A stretch of 28,662 nucleotides of DNA from JAYEHC01 sp964490635 (GCA_964490635.1 CAZBCK010000005.1:1-28662); one strand, 5' to 3'. Positions 7,552 to 15,358 are shown, counted from the stretch's first letter. Notes: generated from the letters alone by a model not told the origin. Made by a program: numbers and translations.

Positions 7552-9459
7552 CTAGTATACTATTTTATCCCCGGCATTCAGTCCCTTTATAACTTCCACA
7601 TTTTTGCCGTCTGTAAATCCGGTTACTATCGGAATCCATTCTTCATTGCTATTCAACACAGAAGGAGAATCTTTAACATTTTTAACAGCGCCAACCGGAA
7701 TGACTAAGACATCTTTGGCTTCAGCTGTCACAAAATCAACAAACGCAGTCATACCTTCTCTTATTTGATTGTCTCCCTTGTCCATTATTATGATACGAAC
7801 TAGATATGTAACAATCCCGTTGTTATTTGTTTTTGAAGTAAGTGAAATAAAGCTTACTTCTCCGTCAAGCGTTAGGTCATCTAAGGCGTCAAAAGTAGCA
7901 TAAACAGTTTGTCCGATCTTAATTTTATTAATATCAGCTTCTTCAATATCCACTTCAATAAAAAGCGTATCGTTATTTATAATAACTGCCACCGGATCGC
8001 TATTGCTGTTGTCCACAATAATATCACCCGTTTTATAATTAAGCCGCGCTACCTCTCCGTCAATCGGAGATAAAATGGTTGCGTTTTCCAGTTCGTTCTG
8101 CGCTTTTTCAAGATTTACAGAAGCGCCGGTTAGACTTGAATTTGCAGAAGCTTTTTCTGCTTCTGTTAACGGAGATAGCAGATCGTTATAATCACGCTTA
8201 GCTTGTTTCAAATCCAACTCTCTATTCTCCACAGTGTCCTCTGAATTTTCAATATCTCGTTCATTATCAGCTTTAACATTTACCAAATCTCTCTTGGCAT
8301 TATCAACATCCCTCTTAGCATCTTCATAAGCAGTAATATAATCATCAAGACTGTCTTTGGCGTCATCTACCGCTTCAGTTTTTGTGTTCAGAGTTGTAAT
8401 TTTAGCATTAACAATTGACCTATTTGCGCTAATCGTTGAAATAAAAGCATTAAGTTCTGATTGTGAAAAAGTGGAGCAAGTGATTGTAGCTTCTAATGTC
8501 AAATTCATATAATATAAATGTTCTTCAAATTCCTGTAAAGCTAAAACTGCTTGATTCGCCGCTGCGTCAATCTCGCCATAAGGACTATTGAAATTTAATA
8601 GTACAACCAAAGAATCAAGTTTCCCTAATTCATTTTTAGATTTTGAATAACTGCCTTTTGCTTGATTTAATGAAGATGAGTCTTTTGCTCCTAAAAAATT
8701 TTCAAAAACATCGTTTATTTGTTTATCATCTACACCAACTATTTCGTCAGACTCTTTTAAAATTTTATCTAGACTTATATTGATTGATTTTATTGTGTCA
8801 ACTAAACTTTCATAAGCGTCGCTCACAGCTTCGCTACTTAGTTCGTCTCGATTGTCATCTAAATTATCTTTTGCGTCTTTCAAATTATTTTCAGTGTCGT
8901 AAATATTATCTTTAGCGTTTTGAATATTTTCTTCAGCAGATTGTTTAATGTTTTCTAAACTAATTTTAGCTTGATTTAAAGAAATTTCCGCTGAAGTAAT
9001 TCTATCTTTGGCGTCAGCGATCTGCTCTTCCGTTGCTCCATCCATCATTTGATTATAATTCGCTAAAGCTGACAAATAGTTTGAATAAGCAGTGCGGACA
9101 TTAAGTTCCAAAATCTCTGTTTTTACAGTAGCAACTTTATCGCCTTTTTTAATCTTATCGCCTTCTTTAATAAACACTTCTTTTACTTCCAGATTATTAC
9201 CGCTAATTGAAAATGATAGTTCAACCCCGTCTTCCGCAATGACCTTTCCGTCTGATTCAATAGAAATTTTTAAATCACCTTTTTTTACTGTCCATTCTTC
9301 TTGAGAAGCAGTCTCTTTTTCCGTGTCTTTTTTATTAAAAAAATAATAAGCAGAAGTTGAAACTAAAAAAATAATAATTAAAAAAAATATTTTCTTTTTA
9401 GTTATTTTAAATTTTCCAGCCCCTCTGGATTTTCTGCTTTCTTCTAAAATAGAACTCAT
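7552..9459 (-). CDS. macA: MacA/HlyD-like efflux adaptor with a very long helical region
   Basis: A 635-aa membrane-anchored adaptor, longer than E. coli MacA (about 370 aa). A cytoplasmic start and one helix (about 22-41) precede the first lipoyl/barrel segment (about 56-115, including IKEGDKIKKGDKVATV). About 340 residues of heptad-like, Asp/Asn/Lys-rich alpha-hairpin follow. The second lipoyl half carries TILSPIDGEVARLNYKTGD, and barrel and membrane-proximal domains end in GLNAGDKIVY. CPR cells are thought to lack a classical outer membrane and no TolC gene is seen, so the long hairpin more likely spans a surface layer or holds substrate than docks on a TolC channel. It is 61 bp after the 181-aa gene, with a hairpin between. 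Confidence 0.88.
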   Translation of the reverse strand: MSSILEESRKSRGAGKFKITKKKIFFLIIIFLVSTSAYYFFNKKDTEKETASQEEWTVKKGDLKISIESDGKVIAEDGVELSFSISGNNLEVKEVFIKEGDKIKKGDKVATVKTEILELNVRTAYSNYLSALANYNQMMDGATEEQIADAKDRITSAEISLNQAKISLENIKQSAEENIQNAKDNIYDTENNLKDAKDNLDDNRDELSSEAVSDAYESLVDTIKSINISLDKILKESDEIVGVDDKQINDVFENFLGAKDSSSLNQAKGSYSKSKNELGKLDSLVVLLNFNSPYGEIDAAANQAVLALQEFEEHLYYMNLTLEATITCSTFSQSELNAFISTISANRSIVNAKITTLNTKTEAVDDAKDSLDDYITAYEDAKRDVDNAKRDLVNVKADNERDIENSEDTVENRELDLKQAKRDYNDLLSPLTEAEKASANSSLTGASVNLEKAQNELENATILSPIDGEVARLNYKTGDIIVDNSNSDPVAVIINNDTLFIEVDIEEADINKIKIGQTVYATFDALDDLTLDGEVSFISLTSKTNNNGIVTYLVRIIIMDKGDNQIREGMTAFVDFVTAEAKDVLVIPVGAVKNVKDSPSVLNSNEEWIPIVTGFTDGKNVEVIKGLNAGDKIVY

Positions 9460-9486
9460 AGGCGTGTAATTAAAAGTTAATAAAGT

Positions 9487-9512
9487 TTATAAAGCAATAA
9501 AGTGCTTTATAA
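9487..9512 (-). terminator. Hairpin between the 181-aa gene and macA
   Basis: Perfect 10-bp inverted repeat TTATAAAGCA / TGCTTTATAA with a 6-nt loop. The tail is T-rich but not a clean T run, so it may be a weak terminator or an mRNA processing/stability hairpin rather than a full stop. Confidence 0.5.
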
Positions 9513-9520
9513 TTTTCTGC

Positions 9521-10066
9521 TTACTTTATCATCACAAAAGTCGCAATGTTCTTGTCGGTAATAGTTTCATCTATCCAGATCATGAGCATTTGATCTTTTG
9601 TAATATCATCCAGCGTAGCCACGATCATTTTTCCATTTTCACTTTTAAGCATTTTTATTCCAACAGGAATAATGAGCTTTTCTTCTCCCACACTCATACT
9701 TTTCAGCATTGCTAATTTTTCAGCATCACCTCCTACTCCTGTATTTATTCGTTTACCCATATCCATACCTTTGCCAAAGCCAGATGCTGGTTTTGGCTCC
9801 TTTTTTTCTTTATCTGTTTTCTCAATATTTCCATTTCCATTTTCAGGTTTCATTGATCTTTCAATTTTTAAAATTGTAACCTCGTTGCCAATAATAGTTT
9901 TTACGATCCCAGAGAGACTCGGTTTTTCCTCCGGTCTTTCAAAATCAGGAATCACTAGTTTTTCTGATATTTTATCATTTTTATCTTGATTGCTACTGTT
10001 TTGCCAAGCATATCCCGATAAAGCAAAAACAAGTAATATCCCTGCTGCTATTATAACTTTTTTCAT
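9521..10066 (-). CDS. Secreted protein of the MacAB cluster, unknown function
   Basis: A 181-aa exported protein. The signal peptide is about 1-20 and there is no lipobox cysteine. A short beta-like segment (SLSGIVKTIIGNEVTILKI, about 51-69) is followed by a charged, Pro/Gly-rich linker (about 72-112) and a C-terminal domain (about 115-181) with GEEKLIIPVGIKML and LDDITKDQMLMIW. I do not recognise the family. Its place directly ahead of macA, behind the sigma gene, suggests it works at the cell surface with the efflux complex. No cysteines in the mature part. Confidence 0.7.
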   Translation of the reverse strand: MKKVIIAAGILLVFALSGYAWQNSSNQDKNDKISEKLVIPDFERPEEKPSLSGIVKTIIGNEVTILKIERSMKPENGNGNIEKTDKEKKEPKPASGFGKGMDMGKRINTGVGGDAEKLAMLKSMSVGEEKLIIPVGIKMLKSENGKMIVATLDDITKDQMLMIWIDETITDKNIATFVMIK

Positions 10067-10132
10067 AAAGACTATTTATATTGATTAATGGATCTTTCAG
10101 AATCCTTTATCTTAAAACAAATTTTTATTTTA

Positions 10133-10165
10133 AGAGGAAGCCTATTCATATAATAGGCTTCCTCT
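10133..10165 (-). terminator. Strong hairpin between the 151-aa and 181-aa genes
   Basis: Perfect 14-bp inverted repeat (10133-10146 / 10152-10165; arm AGAGGAAGCCTATT) with a 5-nt loop. The minus-strand tail lacks a clean T run, but a second small repeat (CTTAAAA/TTTTAAG) follows at about 10111-10134. It probably causes partial termination or protects the upstream mRNA, giving more of the 151-aa protein than of the transporter. Confidence 0.6.
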
Positions 10166-10180
10166 ATTTAATTGACAAGA

Positions 10181-10636
10181 TCAGTTGTTGTGTGAGTAAT
10201 AACCTGCATTGCCTTTTTGACCGTTGCTATCTCTCAATCCTGATTTGTTTCCGTGCCCAAATTCTTTTTCCTGGCCATTTTCTCTTTGTCTTTGATCTCT
10301 GCCACTGCTATTTTTCAAGCCAAGACCAAGTTCAGCTCTAATAGCTTTTGCTTTCTCAAGATCGCCTTCTTCTGCTAGTTTATGAGCTTCGGCAAAGCGA
10401 GCGAAATTGTCAGCATTAACAACTTGAGCGATACGTCCTTTGCCGTTCATAAGTTCTTTCCAGGCTTTATAATTATTACCTTGGAAAGCTTCCTTTATGG
10501 CCGTATGTTTTTCTGGCGAACAATTTGGTCCTTCAGCAGAAGAATCTCCGCGATAGGCAAGCGATGGCGATGCAACTGCGACTGCCGCGATCACAAGAGC
10601 GAATGTTCCGCCCAAAAGTTTTGTTGAGTTTTTCAT
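10181..10636 (-). CDS. Small secreted helical protein, unknown function
   Basis: A 151-aa exported protein: signal peptide about 1-28 (ending SLAYRG), a helical domain about 40-107 with NNYKAWKELMNGKGR, VVNADNFARFAEAHKLAEEGDLEKAKAIRAELGLG in pieces, and a low-complexity Gly/Asn/Gln/Arg tail (108-151). The helical pattern, with conserved AWKELM, NF..F.EAH.L and KA..IR.ELGLG, is one I associate with small CPR secreted proteins near ECF sigma genes; no function is known to me. The only mature cysteine is C39. Hairpins flank the gene on both sides, consistent with a separately controlled, perhaps abundant, message. Confidence 0.7.
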   Translation of the reverse strand: MKNSTKLLGGTFALVIAAVAVASPSLAYRGDSSAEGPNCSPEKHTAIKEAFQGNNYKAWKELMNGKGRIAQVVNADNFARFAEAHKLAEEGDLEKAKAIRAELGLGLKNSSGRDQRQRENGQEKEFGHGNKSGLRDSNGQKGNAGYYSHNN

Positions 10637-10649
10637 AGTTTTTTTAAGT

Positions 10650-10686
10650 TAAAAATAAATAAAAAGTGGATCGTCGACTTCCACTT
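10650..10686 (-). terminator. Terminator-like hairpin ahead of the 151-aa gene
   Basis: Inverted repeat AAGTGGA (10664-10670) / TCCACTT (10680-10686), followed on the minus strand by a T-rich tail (10650-10663). It lies between the 239-aa membrane protein and the 151-aa secreted protein, so it could attenuate readthrough or be the 5' hairpin of a separate 151-aa transcript. Confidence 0.55.
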
Positions 10687-10730
10687 AGTAATACTTCAAA
10701 CAAAAAAGTTTCTTTCAAAAAATTCTAATT

Positions 10731-11450
10731 TTACTTCTGATATCTCATATCCTGCCTTTTTCCTTGTTTTTCCCACGGACCAATTTGTGTCGCGATAAAA
10801 ATATTATCTCCGGATATTTTACCGATCATTTTTATTTCTTCATTTTTTTCTAACAATAATTTTCCTCTGACAACAGCGTTTTCAAAATCAACTTCCCATT
10901 TTTTATTATCCCAATCTTCAATTATTATTATATCTTCTCCTTTCTCAATAACTTTTCCGGCCAAAAATCCATCTTCCGGTCTGGACCAGCGGGAGATCTT
11001 TTTTTCTTCAAAGCTTTTATAGACAGGAACATTTTCAGAAAAGATTCGTTCCATTTTTTCCGCTCCGTTGATGAAAAAGAGAGTGGTTCCTAAAATAATA
11101 CTTAGAATAATGCTACTACCAAAGATCAAAAAAGACGAATAGCGATAACCAGTTTTTGTATGGCGAATTACGAAGATGGAAACAAGGAAAAATACAATGC
11201 AAGAGAAAATCCAAAAAAATGGCAGAAGTCCGAGAAACAATTCAATTCCGGAGTTAGGAACATTTGAAAGAAGATCAAAGTCAGTTTGGTTAAAGGCAAA
11301 AAGAATAACTGAAAATGACAACGCGCCAATAATTATAGAGAAAATAAAGATCGCCCAAAAGAAAATGTTTTTGAGAACAAATTGCCAATGAGATTTTTGC
11401 GGAATTTTTTCCGCTTGAATTTTTTCTAATAATTTTTGAGAATTTTTCAT
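10731..11450 (-). CDS. Membrane protein paired with the ECF sigma factor, possible anti-sigma factor
   Basis: Start chosen at the ATG 11450 (239 aa). A longer frame from 11489 would begin inside the inverted repeat at 11478-11532 and only translate it. A short charged cytoplasmic N-terminus (about 1-25, KLLEKIQAEKIPQ) is followed by three to four helices (about 30-55, 68-98, 105-130) and an outer domain of about 100 residues with a small beta-barrel look (FLAGKVIEKGEDIIIIEDWDN and on). The position right after the sigma gene and the topology, short cytoplasmic head plus outside sensor, suit an anti-sigma factor. No zinc-type HxxxCxxC anti-sigma motif is present, so this remains an inference. 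Confidence 0.65.
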   Translation of the reverse strand: MKNSQKLLEKIQAEKIPQKSHWQFVLKNIFFWAIFIFSIIIGALSFSVILFAFNQTDFDLLSNVPNSGIELFLGLLPFFWIFSCIVFFLVSIFVIRHTKTGYRYSSFLIFGSSIILSIILGTTLFFINGAEKMERIFSENVPVYKSFEEKKISRWSRPEDGFLAGKVIEKGEDIIIIEDWDNKKWEVDFENAVVRGKLLLEKNEEIKMIGKISGDNIFIATQIGPWEKQGKRQDMRYQK

Positions 11451-11464
11451 GGTGGTTTTATTAC

Positions 11465-11541
11465 GGTGATATACCACGGTGACGGGCACCTTTCACATTT
11501 TATTTCTTAATATATCTAAGGTGCCCGTCACCTATATCACA
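11465..11541. repeat. Inverted-repeat element at the sigma gene's stop codon
   Basis: A perfect 15-bp inverted repeat, GGTGACGGGCACCTT (11478-11492) and AAGGTGCCCGTCACC (11518-11532), has a 25-bp spacer. The flanks extend it: gtgatata before the left arm (separated by ccac) matches tatatcac after the right arm. The GTGACGGGCACC type resembles repeats linked to REP/IS200-like transposases. The TAG stop of the sigma gene (11532-11534) overlaps its edge, so the last few sigma residues may be element-derived. Confidence 0.7.
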
Positions 11542-12125
11542 AAAGAAATATTTTCCCGCTTCGCTATTTGATAAAATGACTTTTTAGCGCGATTGATAAG
11601 TGTAGCAACTGTCCCGCTCGGCTTTTTCAAAATGTCCGAAATTTCTTTGTAGTCCTTTTCTTCCAGGAATTTCAAAATTAGAACTTCACGATATTTTTCC
11701 GGCATCAGTTGTAAAATTTTCCTAATATTCTTTTCGTTGAATTTTTGATCTGCTTCTTTTTCAATGTCCAGTGAAGAAGGGAGATTTTGAAAAAGTTCTT
11801 CATCAATCTCTTGCTTCTGATTTTTTCCCTTAGACTGTGTTTTTTTCCATTCCGTGATCGTTGTATTGCGAACAATGCGATATATCCAACTGGAAAATTT
11901 CAAGTCCCCGTCAAATTCATTAAGATTTTTCCACGCTTTTATAAATGCTTCTTGCAACACATCTTCCGCTTCTTCAAGAGAAAGCGAGGAAATGCGTAGA
12001 ATATATCGGATAAGTTTTTGCTCATATCTCTCATAGATATAAGCAAAATAATCAACATTCCGCAAAGACTTTTTTACAAGATCTTCGTCGCTTATATTCT
12101 CACAATTTTCAATTGATGTTTTCAT
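11532..12125 (-). CDS. RNA polymerase sigma factor, ECF (sigma-70) family
   Basis: A 197-aa ECF sigma factor. Region 2 (about 25-95) has YERYEQKLIRYILR, then DVLQEAFIKAWKNL and SSWIYRIVRNTTITEWKK, the parts that bind core polymerase and the -10 element. A short acidic linker follows, then region 4 (about 133-190), LMPEKYREVLILKFLEEKDYKEIS...GTVATLINRAKK, the helix-turn-helix for the -35 element. The head gene of the cluster, it probably directs transcription of the MacAB operon in response to envelope stress. No clear Shine-Dalgarno. The C-terminus runs into a repeat element. ECF group and signal unknown. Confidence 0.95.
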   Translation of the reverse strand: MKTSIENCENISDEDLVKKSLRNVDYFAYIYERYEQKLIRYILRISSLSLEEAEDVLQEAFIKAWKNLNEFDGDLKFSSWIYRIVRNTTITEWKKTQSKGKNQKQEIDEELFQNLPSSLDIEKEADQKFNEKNIRKILQLMPEKYREVLILKFLEEKDYKEISDILKKPSGTVATLINRAKKSFYQIAKRENISFVI

Positions 12126-12146
12126 TCTCTGTCTATTATTTAAGCA

Positions 12147-12160
12147 ATCTAAATTTAGAT
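12147..12160. promoter_or_regulatory. Perfect 14-bp palindrome in the sigma/csp intergenic region
   Basis: ATCTAAATTTAGAT is a perfect palindrome within a looser GCAAT...ATTGC repeat (12144-12165), 21 bp upstream of the sigma ATG and ahead of the divergent csp promoter. Likely a protein-binding operator, regulator unknown. Confidence 0.5.
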
Positions 12161-12181
12161 ATTGCTATTCATACTTTGCCC

Positions 12182-12210
12182 TTGCGTAAATTAATTATTT
12201 GTGATAGTAT
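12182..12210 (+). promoter_or_regulatory. Promoter of the cold-shock gene
   Basis: -35 TTGCGT (12182-12187), a 17-bp spacer, and TGa-TAGTAT (-10 at 12205-12210), an extended -10. Start at about 12217 gives a leader of about 115 nt. Confidence 0.65.
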
Positions 12211-12216
12211 TAAATT

Positions 12217-12331
12217 GTTAGTTTAATTACTAACCGCTCTTGAAGAAGAGTGACGAATATTAAAAGTGTAGAGATAAAGTCGGATTTCTACTTCTTAGTA
12301 TTTATTTAATCAATCCTATCTTTACATCCAT
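12217..12331 (+). promoter_or_regulatory. Structured 5' leader of the cold-shock mRNA
   Basis: The leader holds a stem GTTAG (12217-12221) / CTAAC (12230-12234) at the very start, a second stem CTCTT (12237-12241) / AAGAG (12246-12250), and a third imperfect one (about 12265-12294). Long structured leaders that refold at low temperature are typical of csp mRNAs. No Shine-Dalgarno precedes the ATG. Confidence 0.5.
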
Positions 12332-12529
12332 ATGCAAGGAACTATTAAAAGACTGACTGATAAAAACTTCGGTTTTATCGCTCAGGATGGTGGCGGTGAC
12401 GATCTGTTTTTTCACGCCAACAATTTGGACGGCGTTGAATTTGATCAGCTGAAGGAAGGCGATACGGTTACATTTGAAACCGAAAGCACTCCAAAAGGCA
12501 ACGCTGCGATCAATGTTAAAAAAGCTTAA
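12332..12529 (+). CDS. csp: Cold-shock protein, CspA family
   Basis: A 65-aa single cold-shock domain protein that binds single-stranded RNA or DNA and melts secondary structure. RNP1-like NFGFI (12-16) and RNP2-like DLFFH (24-28) are both present, and length is standard. The start fits the family's usual MxGTxK opening. It stands alone between its own promoter and a terminator at 12542-12573. A minus-strand frame over the same bases is a shadow. Confidence 0.96.
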   Translation: MQGTIKRLTDKNFGFIAQDGGGDDLFFHANNLDGVEFDQLKEGDTVTFETESTPKGNAAINVKKA

Positions 12530-12541
12530 TACTTTTTTATA

Positions 12542-12573
12542 AAAAACAGTCTTGAGCAATTGAGGCTGTTTTT
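12542..12573. terminator. Bidirectional terminator between csp and trmO
   Basis: Stem AAAAACAGTCT (12542-12552) with GAGGCTGTTTTT (12562-12573), allowing G-T pairs, and a T run after it on the plus strand. The A run on the left gives T on the minus strand, so it can end both csp and trmO transcripts. Confidence 0.75.
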
Positions 12574-12605
12574 AGTTGCGCGTATAAAAATGGTCTGGAA
12601 ATTTT

Positions 12606-13088
12606 CTAACAAAATCGGTTATCAGAGTTGTGCTTATCTTTGTTGCCAAGCTTATTTTTAACCCAGCCCATTTTGGTATTGTCTCTTGCGTCAAATTTTG
12701 AAACATAGGGTTTGATATCTAAGAGAGGAGTTCCGTCAATTATATCCACTTCGCTTATATAAAGTTTATTGTCTTCATTCTTCTCCAATTTTACAATAGA
12801 AATGCCTATCGGGTTTGGTCTTTTCGGAGCTCTTGTCGCAAAAACTCCGTGCTCTTTGTTTTCAAGAAACGGTTTTGTCAGAAGTGAATATCCTTTTGAC
12901 AAGTGAAAGCAGTAGATCAAGAAAATATGAGAGAAACCATCAATGTCTTTCAGCCCTTCTTCAAACTCCGGAAAGACCTCTATCCATCCCTTTGATCTTT
13001 TTGATAATATACCCTGAATAGGAACTCCCTCTTTTTGTTTATATCCGGAGTGTATTATGCCAATTGGTTTATAGGTGTAGTTTTTCAT
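12606..13088 (-). CDS. trmO: tRNA (t6A37) N6-methyltransferase, TrmO (TsaA/YaeB family)
   Basis: A 160-aa protein of the TrmO family, a SAM-dependent enzyme that methylates t6A to m6t6A at position 37 of ANN-decoding tRNAs. The signature FATRAPKRPNPIGIS spans about 83-97, with FSHIFLIYCFH upstream and DGTPLLDIKPY at 118-128. The fold is the small beta-barrel of UPF0066. The length is nearer the short bacterial forms than E. coli YaeB (235 aa), which has an extra C-terminal domain. It sits between the csp terminator and a remnant-filled gap. The enzyme needs t6A, so the cell should have the Tsa pathway; no Shine-Dalgarno. Confidence 0.93.
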   Translation of the reverse strand: MKNYTYKPIGIIHSGYKQKEGVPIQGILSKRSKGWIEVFPEFEEGLKDIDGFSHIFLIYCFHLSKGYSLLTKPFLENKEHGVFATRAPKRPNPIGISIVKLEKNEDNKLYISEVDIIDGTPLLDIKPYVSKFDARDNTKMGWVKNKLGNKDKHNSDNRFC

Positions 13089-13284
13089 AGGATATGGTGA
13101 TATAAGTGCAAGAACAGATGTACAATCCGCTTTTTTATTCTAAGTTTTAATAATTTTAAGCAATTTTTTTGCGGGAACTGGTTTGCCAGCTTATCCGGCA
13201 GGCAGGTAACAGCTCATACACAATTTAGTTCATTTAAAAAAATAAGTTATAATGATAATTGTTAATTCGCTAGCATTTATCATT

Positions 13285-13560
13285 ATGGGAAATGTAGAAA
13301 AATCTATTCTTGAGATAATTCTTCCCGAGGGAATGTTTGAATGGTTTGATATTGTGAAAGGGTCTAAAATGAAGATATTAAGAAAGCCAGAAAGGAGAAA
13401 AAGATATTATTTAAAACCCATTAAAAATTTTGATAAAAAATTTATTTCACCCAATTTGTTATTATACGAATTCAATTTATCTCTTCATATAAATTATGCT
13501 ATAATACCAATATCCTTAACTTGTTATTGCGTTTATTCTAAGCTTTATTATAAGCCATAA
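13285..13560 (+). pseudogene. Remnant of an ISAon1-type transposase N-terminus
   Basis: Starting at ATG 13285, the first ~25 residues read MGNVEKSILEIILPEGMFEW then FDIVKGSK, close to the N-terminal region of ISAon1/ISL3-type transposases ('lleLLLPEGilDyFdi'). After about residue 28 the match fades, and the frame stops at 13558-13560 with no DDE domain following. It is a decayed fragment or a short chance extension; no terminal repeats of an IS were found. A TATAAT (13248-13253) lies upstream. The gap 13089-13284 otherwise holds only small CTGG/CCAG-type hairpins. Confidence 0.5.
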
Positions 13561-13577
13561 ATACAGTTTACGCAATC

Positions 13578-13602
13578 AATTAATTAATTAATTAATTAAT
13601 TT
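13578..13602. repeat. AATT tandem repeat, about six copies
   Basis: An uninterrupted AATT tract of about 24-25 bp, a slippage-prone microsatellite next to the repeat element at 13603-13730. Confidence 0.8.
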
Positions 13603-13730
13603 ATCATTTCGAAACGGAACAAAGCGAAGCGTAGTGGAGTGAGAAATCTCTGAGTGTTATTATACAAACAAAACGATTATATTTATAGAATTCTTAGATC
13701 TCTCAGCCGTACCTCCTTTTATATGACACA
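13603..13730. repeat. Degenerate inverted-repeat element
   Basis: The left part begins TCATTTCGAAACGG and runs to GAGAAATCTCTGAG (about 13607-13655). The right part, read inverted, begins TGTCAT and continues to CTGAGAGATCTAAGAATT (about 13690-13728). Together they make a worn inverted repeat of about 125 bp, of the kind scattered between genes in many CPR genomes. It fills most of the remaining gap before the permease gene. Confidence 0.5.
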
Positions 13731-13805
13731 AGGTAGCGAATCCGGAATAGTACCGTTTAAAATACAAAAAGCAAAAAATAAGATTGCCATAATATAGAAA
13801 ACCTT

Positions 13806-15311
13806 ATGTTTAACCTTAAAAAACAATTTCTAAACATCACTTACGCTGTTACTCTGCTGTTTTTTATTTGCGTGATCTTTCTGCCGGCAATTTATGTTTT
13901 GACTTACGCTGTTGGAGGAGATTTTACTGTTTCAGAAGAGCTTTTAAACGCTTTGGCAATTTCGTTCTTTGTTGCTTTTGTGGTGATGATCATTGACCTT
14001 CTTGTTGGAATTCCGACGGCTTGGATGCTGGTGAAGTCAAAAAGCAAATATAAGATTTTGCTGGATAACATCGTTGATCTGCCCTTGATCGTGCCAACGG
14101 CCGCTTTGGGACTTTCAGTCTATCTGTTTTGGGGAGAATTTTGGCAGATTGGCAGAGGTGTCGCGCTGATAATCCTCCTTCACATTATTTTCACAATTCC
14201 GTATGTGATTCGTTCAGTCGCCGCGGCAATAGAGCAAATTGACGAAACATACGACGAGGCGGCGGCGGTTCTCGGCGCGTATCCCGTTACGGTTTTTCGG
14301 ACGATTGACCTGCCATTGTTCAAAGACGGAGTTATTACCGGATCTGTTTTGGCTTTCACAAGAAGTTTATCAGAAACAGGAGCGACAATGATGGTTGCGG
14401 GCGTGGCTTCAATGACGGCGCCTGTTTTTATCGTTGAGTTGAAACATAGCGGGAATATTCCGCAGGCGGCCGTAGCGAGTATAATCCTGATTATTCTGTC
14501 ACTTATTATTCTGATCATTGCGAAAATTCTGACGAGGAAAAGGCATTTTAAATTCAAAGTGATCTATTTTGATCTGGAAAAACGACTGAGCGGACTATCG
14601 CAGATCAGAAATTATTTTCTGGGAGCGTTTCTTTCCATTGTAATAATTATTCCGACTTTCTATATCATTTTTTATAATTTTCTGAACTTCAATCCGGTTT
14701 TTAACTCTGTAATTCTGCAAAGTTTTCTGGTTTCTTTCGGAGTTGCTCTTTTTGTCACTGTCGTTGGATTGATCTTTGCAATCCCGATGGCGTATTTTAT
14801 AGCGCGGAGTAAAAATGAAAAGCTCAGCGCGCTGTTTAAAAATTTGCACGATGTCGTTTTGCTTGTGCCGACAAGCGCTCTTGGAGTTTCTCTTGCGTTA
14901 TTCTGGGGCAGATTGAACTTTAGCGAGATCTTTATTCTGGCGCTAAGCCATTTGAGTTTTACTTTTCCATTGCTGGTCAAACCAATTACGGCGGCTATAA
15001 AAAATGTTGATCGCGAAATTGAAGAAGCAGCAACGGGACTTGGCGCAAAACGAAAAAAAGTTCTAACTTCTATTCTCCTCCCTTTAGTTATGCCCGCAAT
15101 TGTCGCCGGGAGCATTATGGCTTTTACGAGAAGCTTATCTGAAACAGGAGCAACTCTGGCGGTTAGCAAAGATGTCAAAACTATCTCAGTTCTGATCGTG
15201 GACATGGTAAAGAACGACCAAATATCCGAAGCGGGATTTTTATGCGCTGTTTTGTTCGCGATCGGATTTGTGTTTTTGATAGCATTGAAGAAGACAAAGA
15301 AAGAAGTTTGA
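13806..15311 (+). CDS. ABC importer permease, two fused BPD transmembrane domains
   Basis: A 501-aa inner-membrane permease with two tandem binding-protein-dependent transport domains (about 1-245 and 265-500), roughly 12 helices. Each half has an EAA coupling loop for the ATPase: EAAAVLGAYPVTVFRTIDLP (151-170) and EEAATGLGAKRKKVL (about 406-420). Both halves repeat TRSLSETGAT (185-194, 441-450), resembling the sulfate/molybdate and iron(III)/thiamine classes. The internal likeness argues for duplication and fusion. Partners are the ATPase gene 323 bp downstream. No substrate-binding protein gene is present in the window, so the substrate (an oxyanion, ferric iron or thiamine are options) cannot be fixed. 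Confidence 0.9.
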   Translation: MFNLKKQFLNITYAVTLLFFICVIFLPAIYVLTYAVGGDFTVSEELLNALAISFFVAFVVMIIDLLVGIPTAWMLVKSKSKYKILLDNIVDLPLIVPTAALGLSVYLFWGEFWQIGRGVALIILLHIIFTIPYVIRSVAAAIEQIDETYDEAAAVLGAYPVTVFRTIDLPLFKDGVITGSVLAFTRSLSETGATMMVAGVASMTAPVFIVELKHSGNIPQAAVASIILIILSLIILIIAKILTRKRHFKFKVIYFDLEKRLSGLSQIRNYFLGAFLSIVIIIPTFYIIFYNFLNFNPVFNSVILQSFLVSFGVALFVTVVGLIFAIPMAYFIARSKNEKLSALFKNLHDVVLLVPTSALGVSLALFWGRLNFSEIFILALSHLSFTFPLLVKPITAAIKNVDREIEEAATGLGAKRKKVLTSILLPLVMPAIVAGSIMAFTRSLSETGATLAVSKDVKTISVLIVDMVKNDQISEAGFLCAVLFAIGFVFLIALKKTKKEV

Positions 15312-15358
15312 AGGTTTTTTGATGTATAGAATTTGCGCGTCTGCTTAATATCTACTTT

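Noticed and set aside
11451..11489. Upstream start for the sigma-adjacent membrane protein
   Set aside because: The extra residues are a translation of the inverted repeat, and the ATG at 11450 gives a normal N-terminus.
13578..13602. Possible CRISPR repeat
   Set aside because: It is only an AATT microsatellite, with no spacers or regular longer repeats; no cas genes are present.
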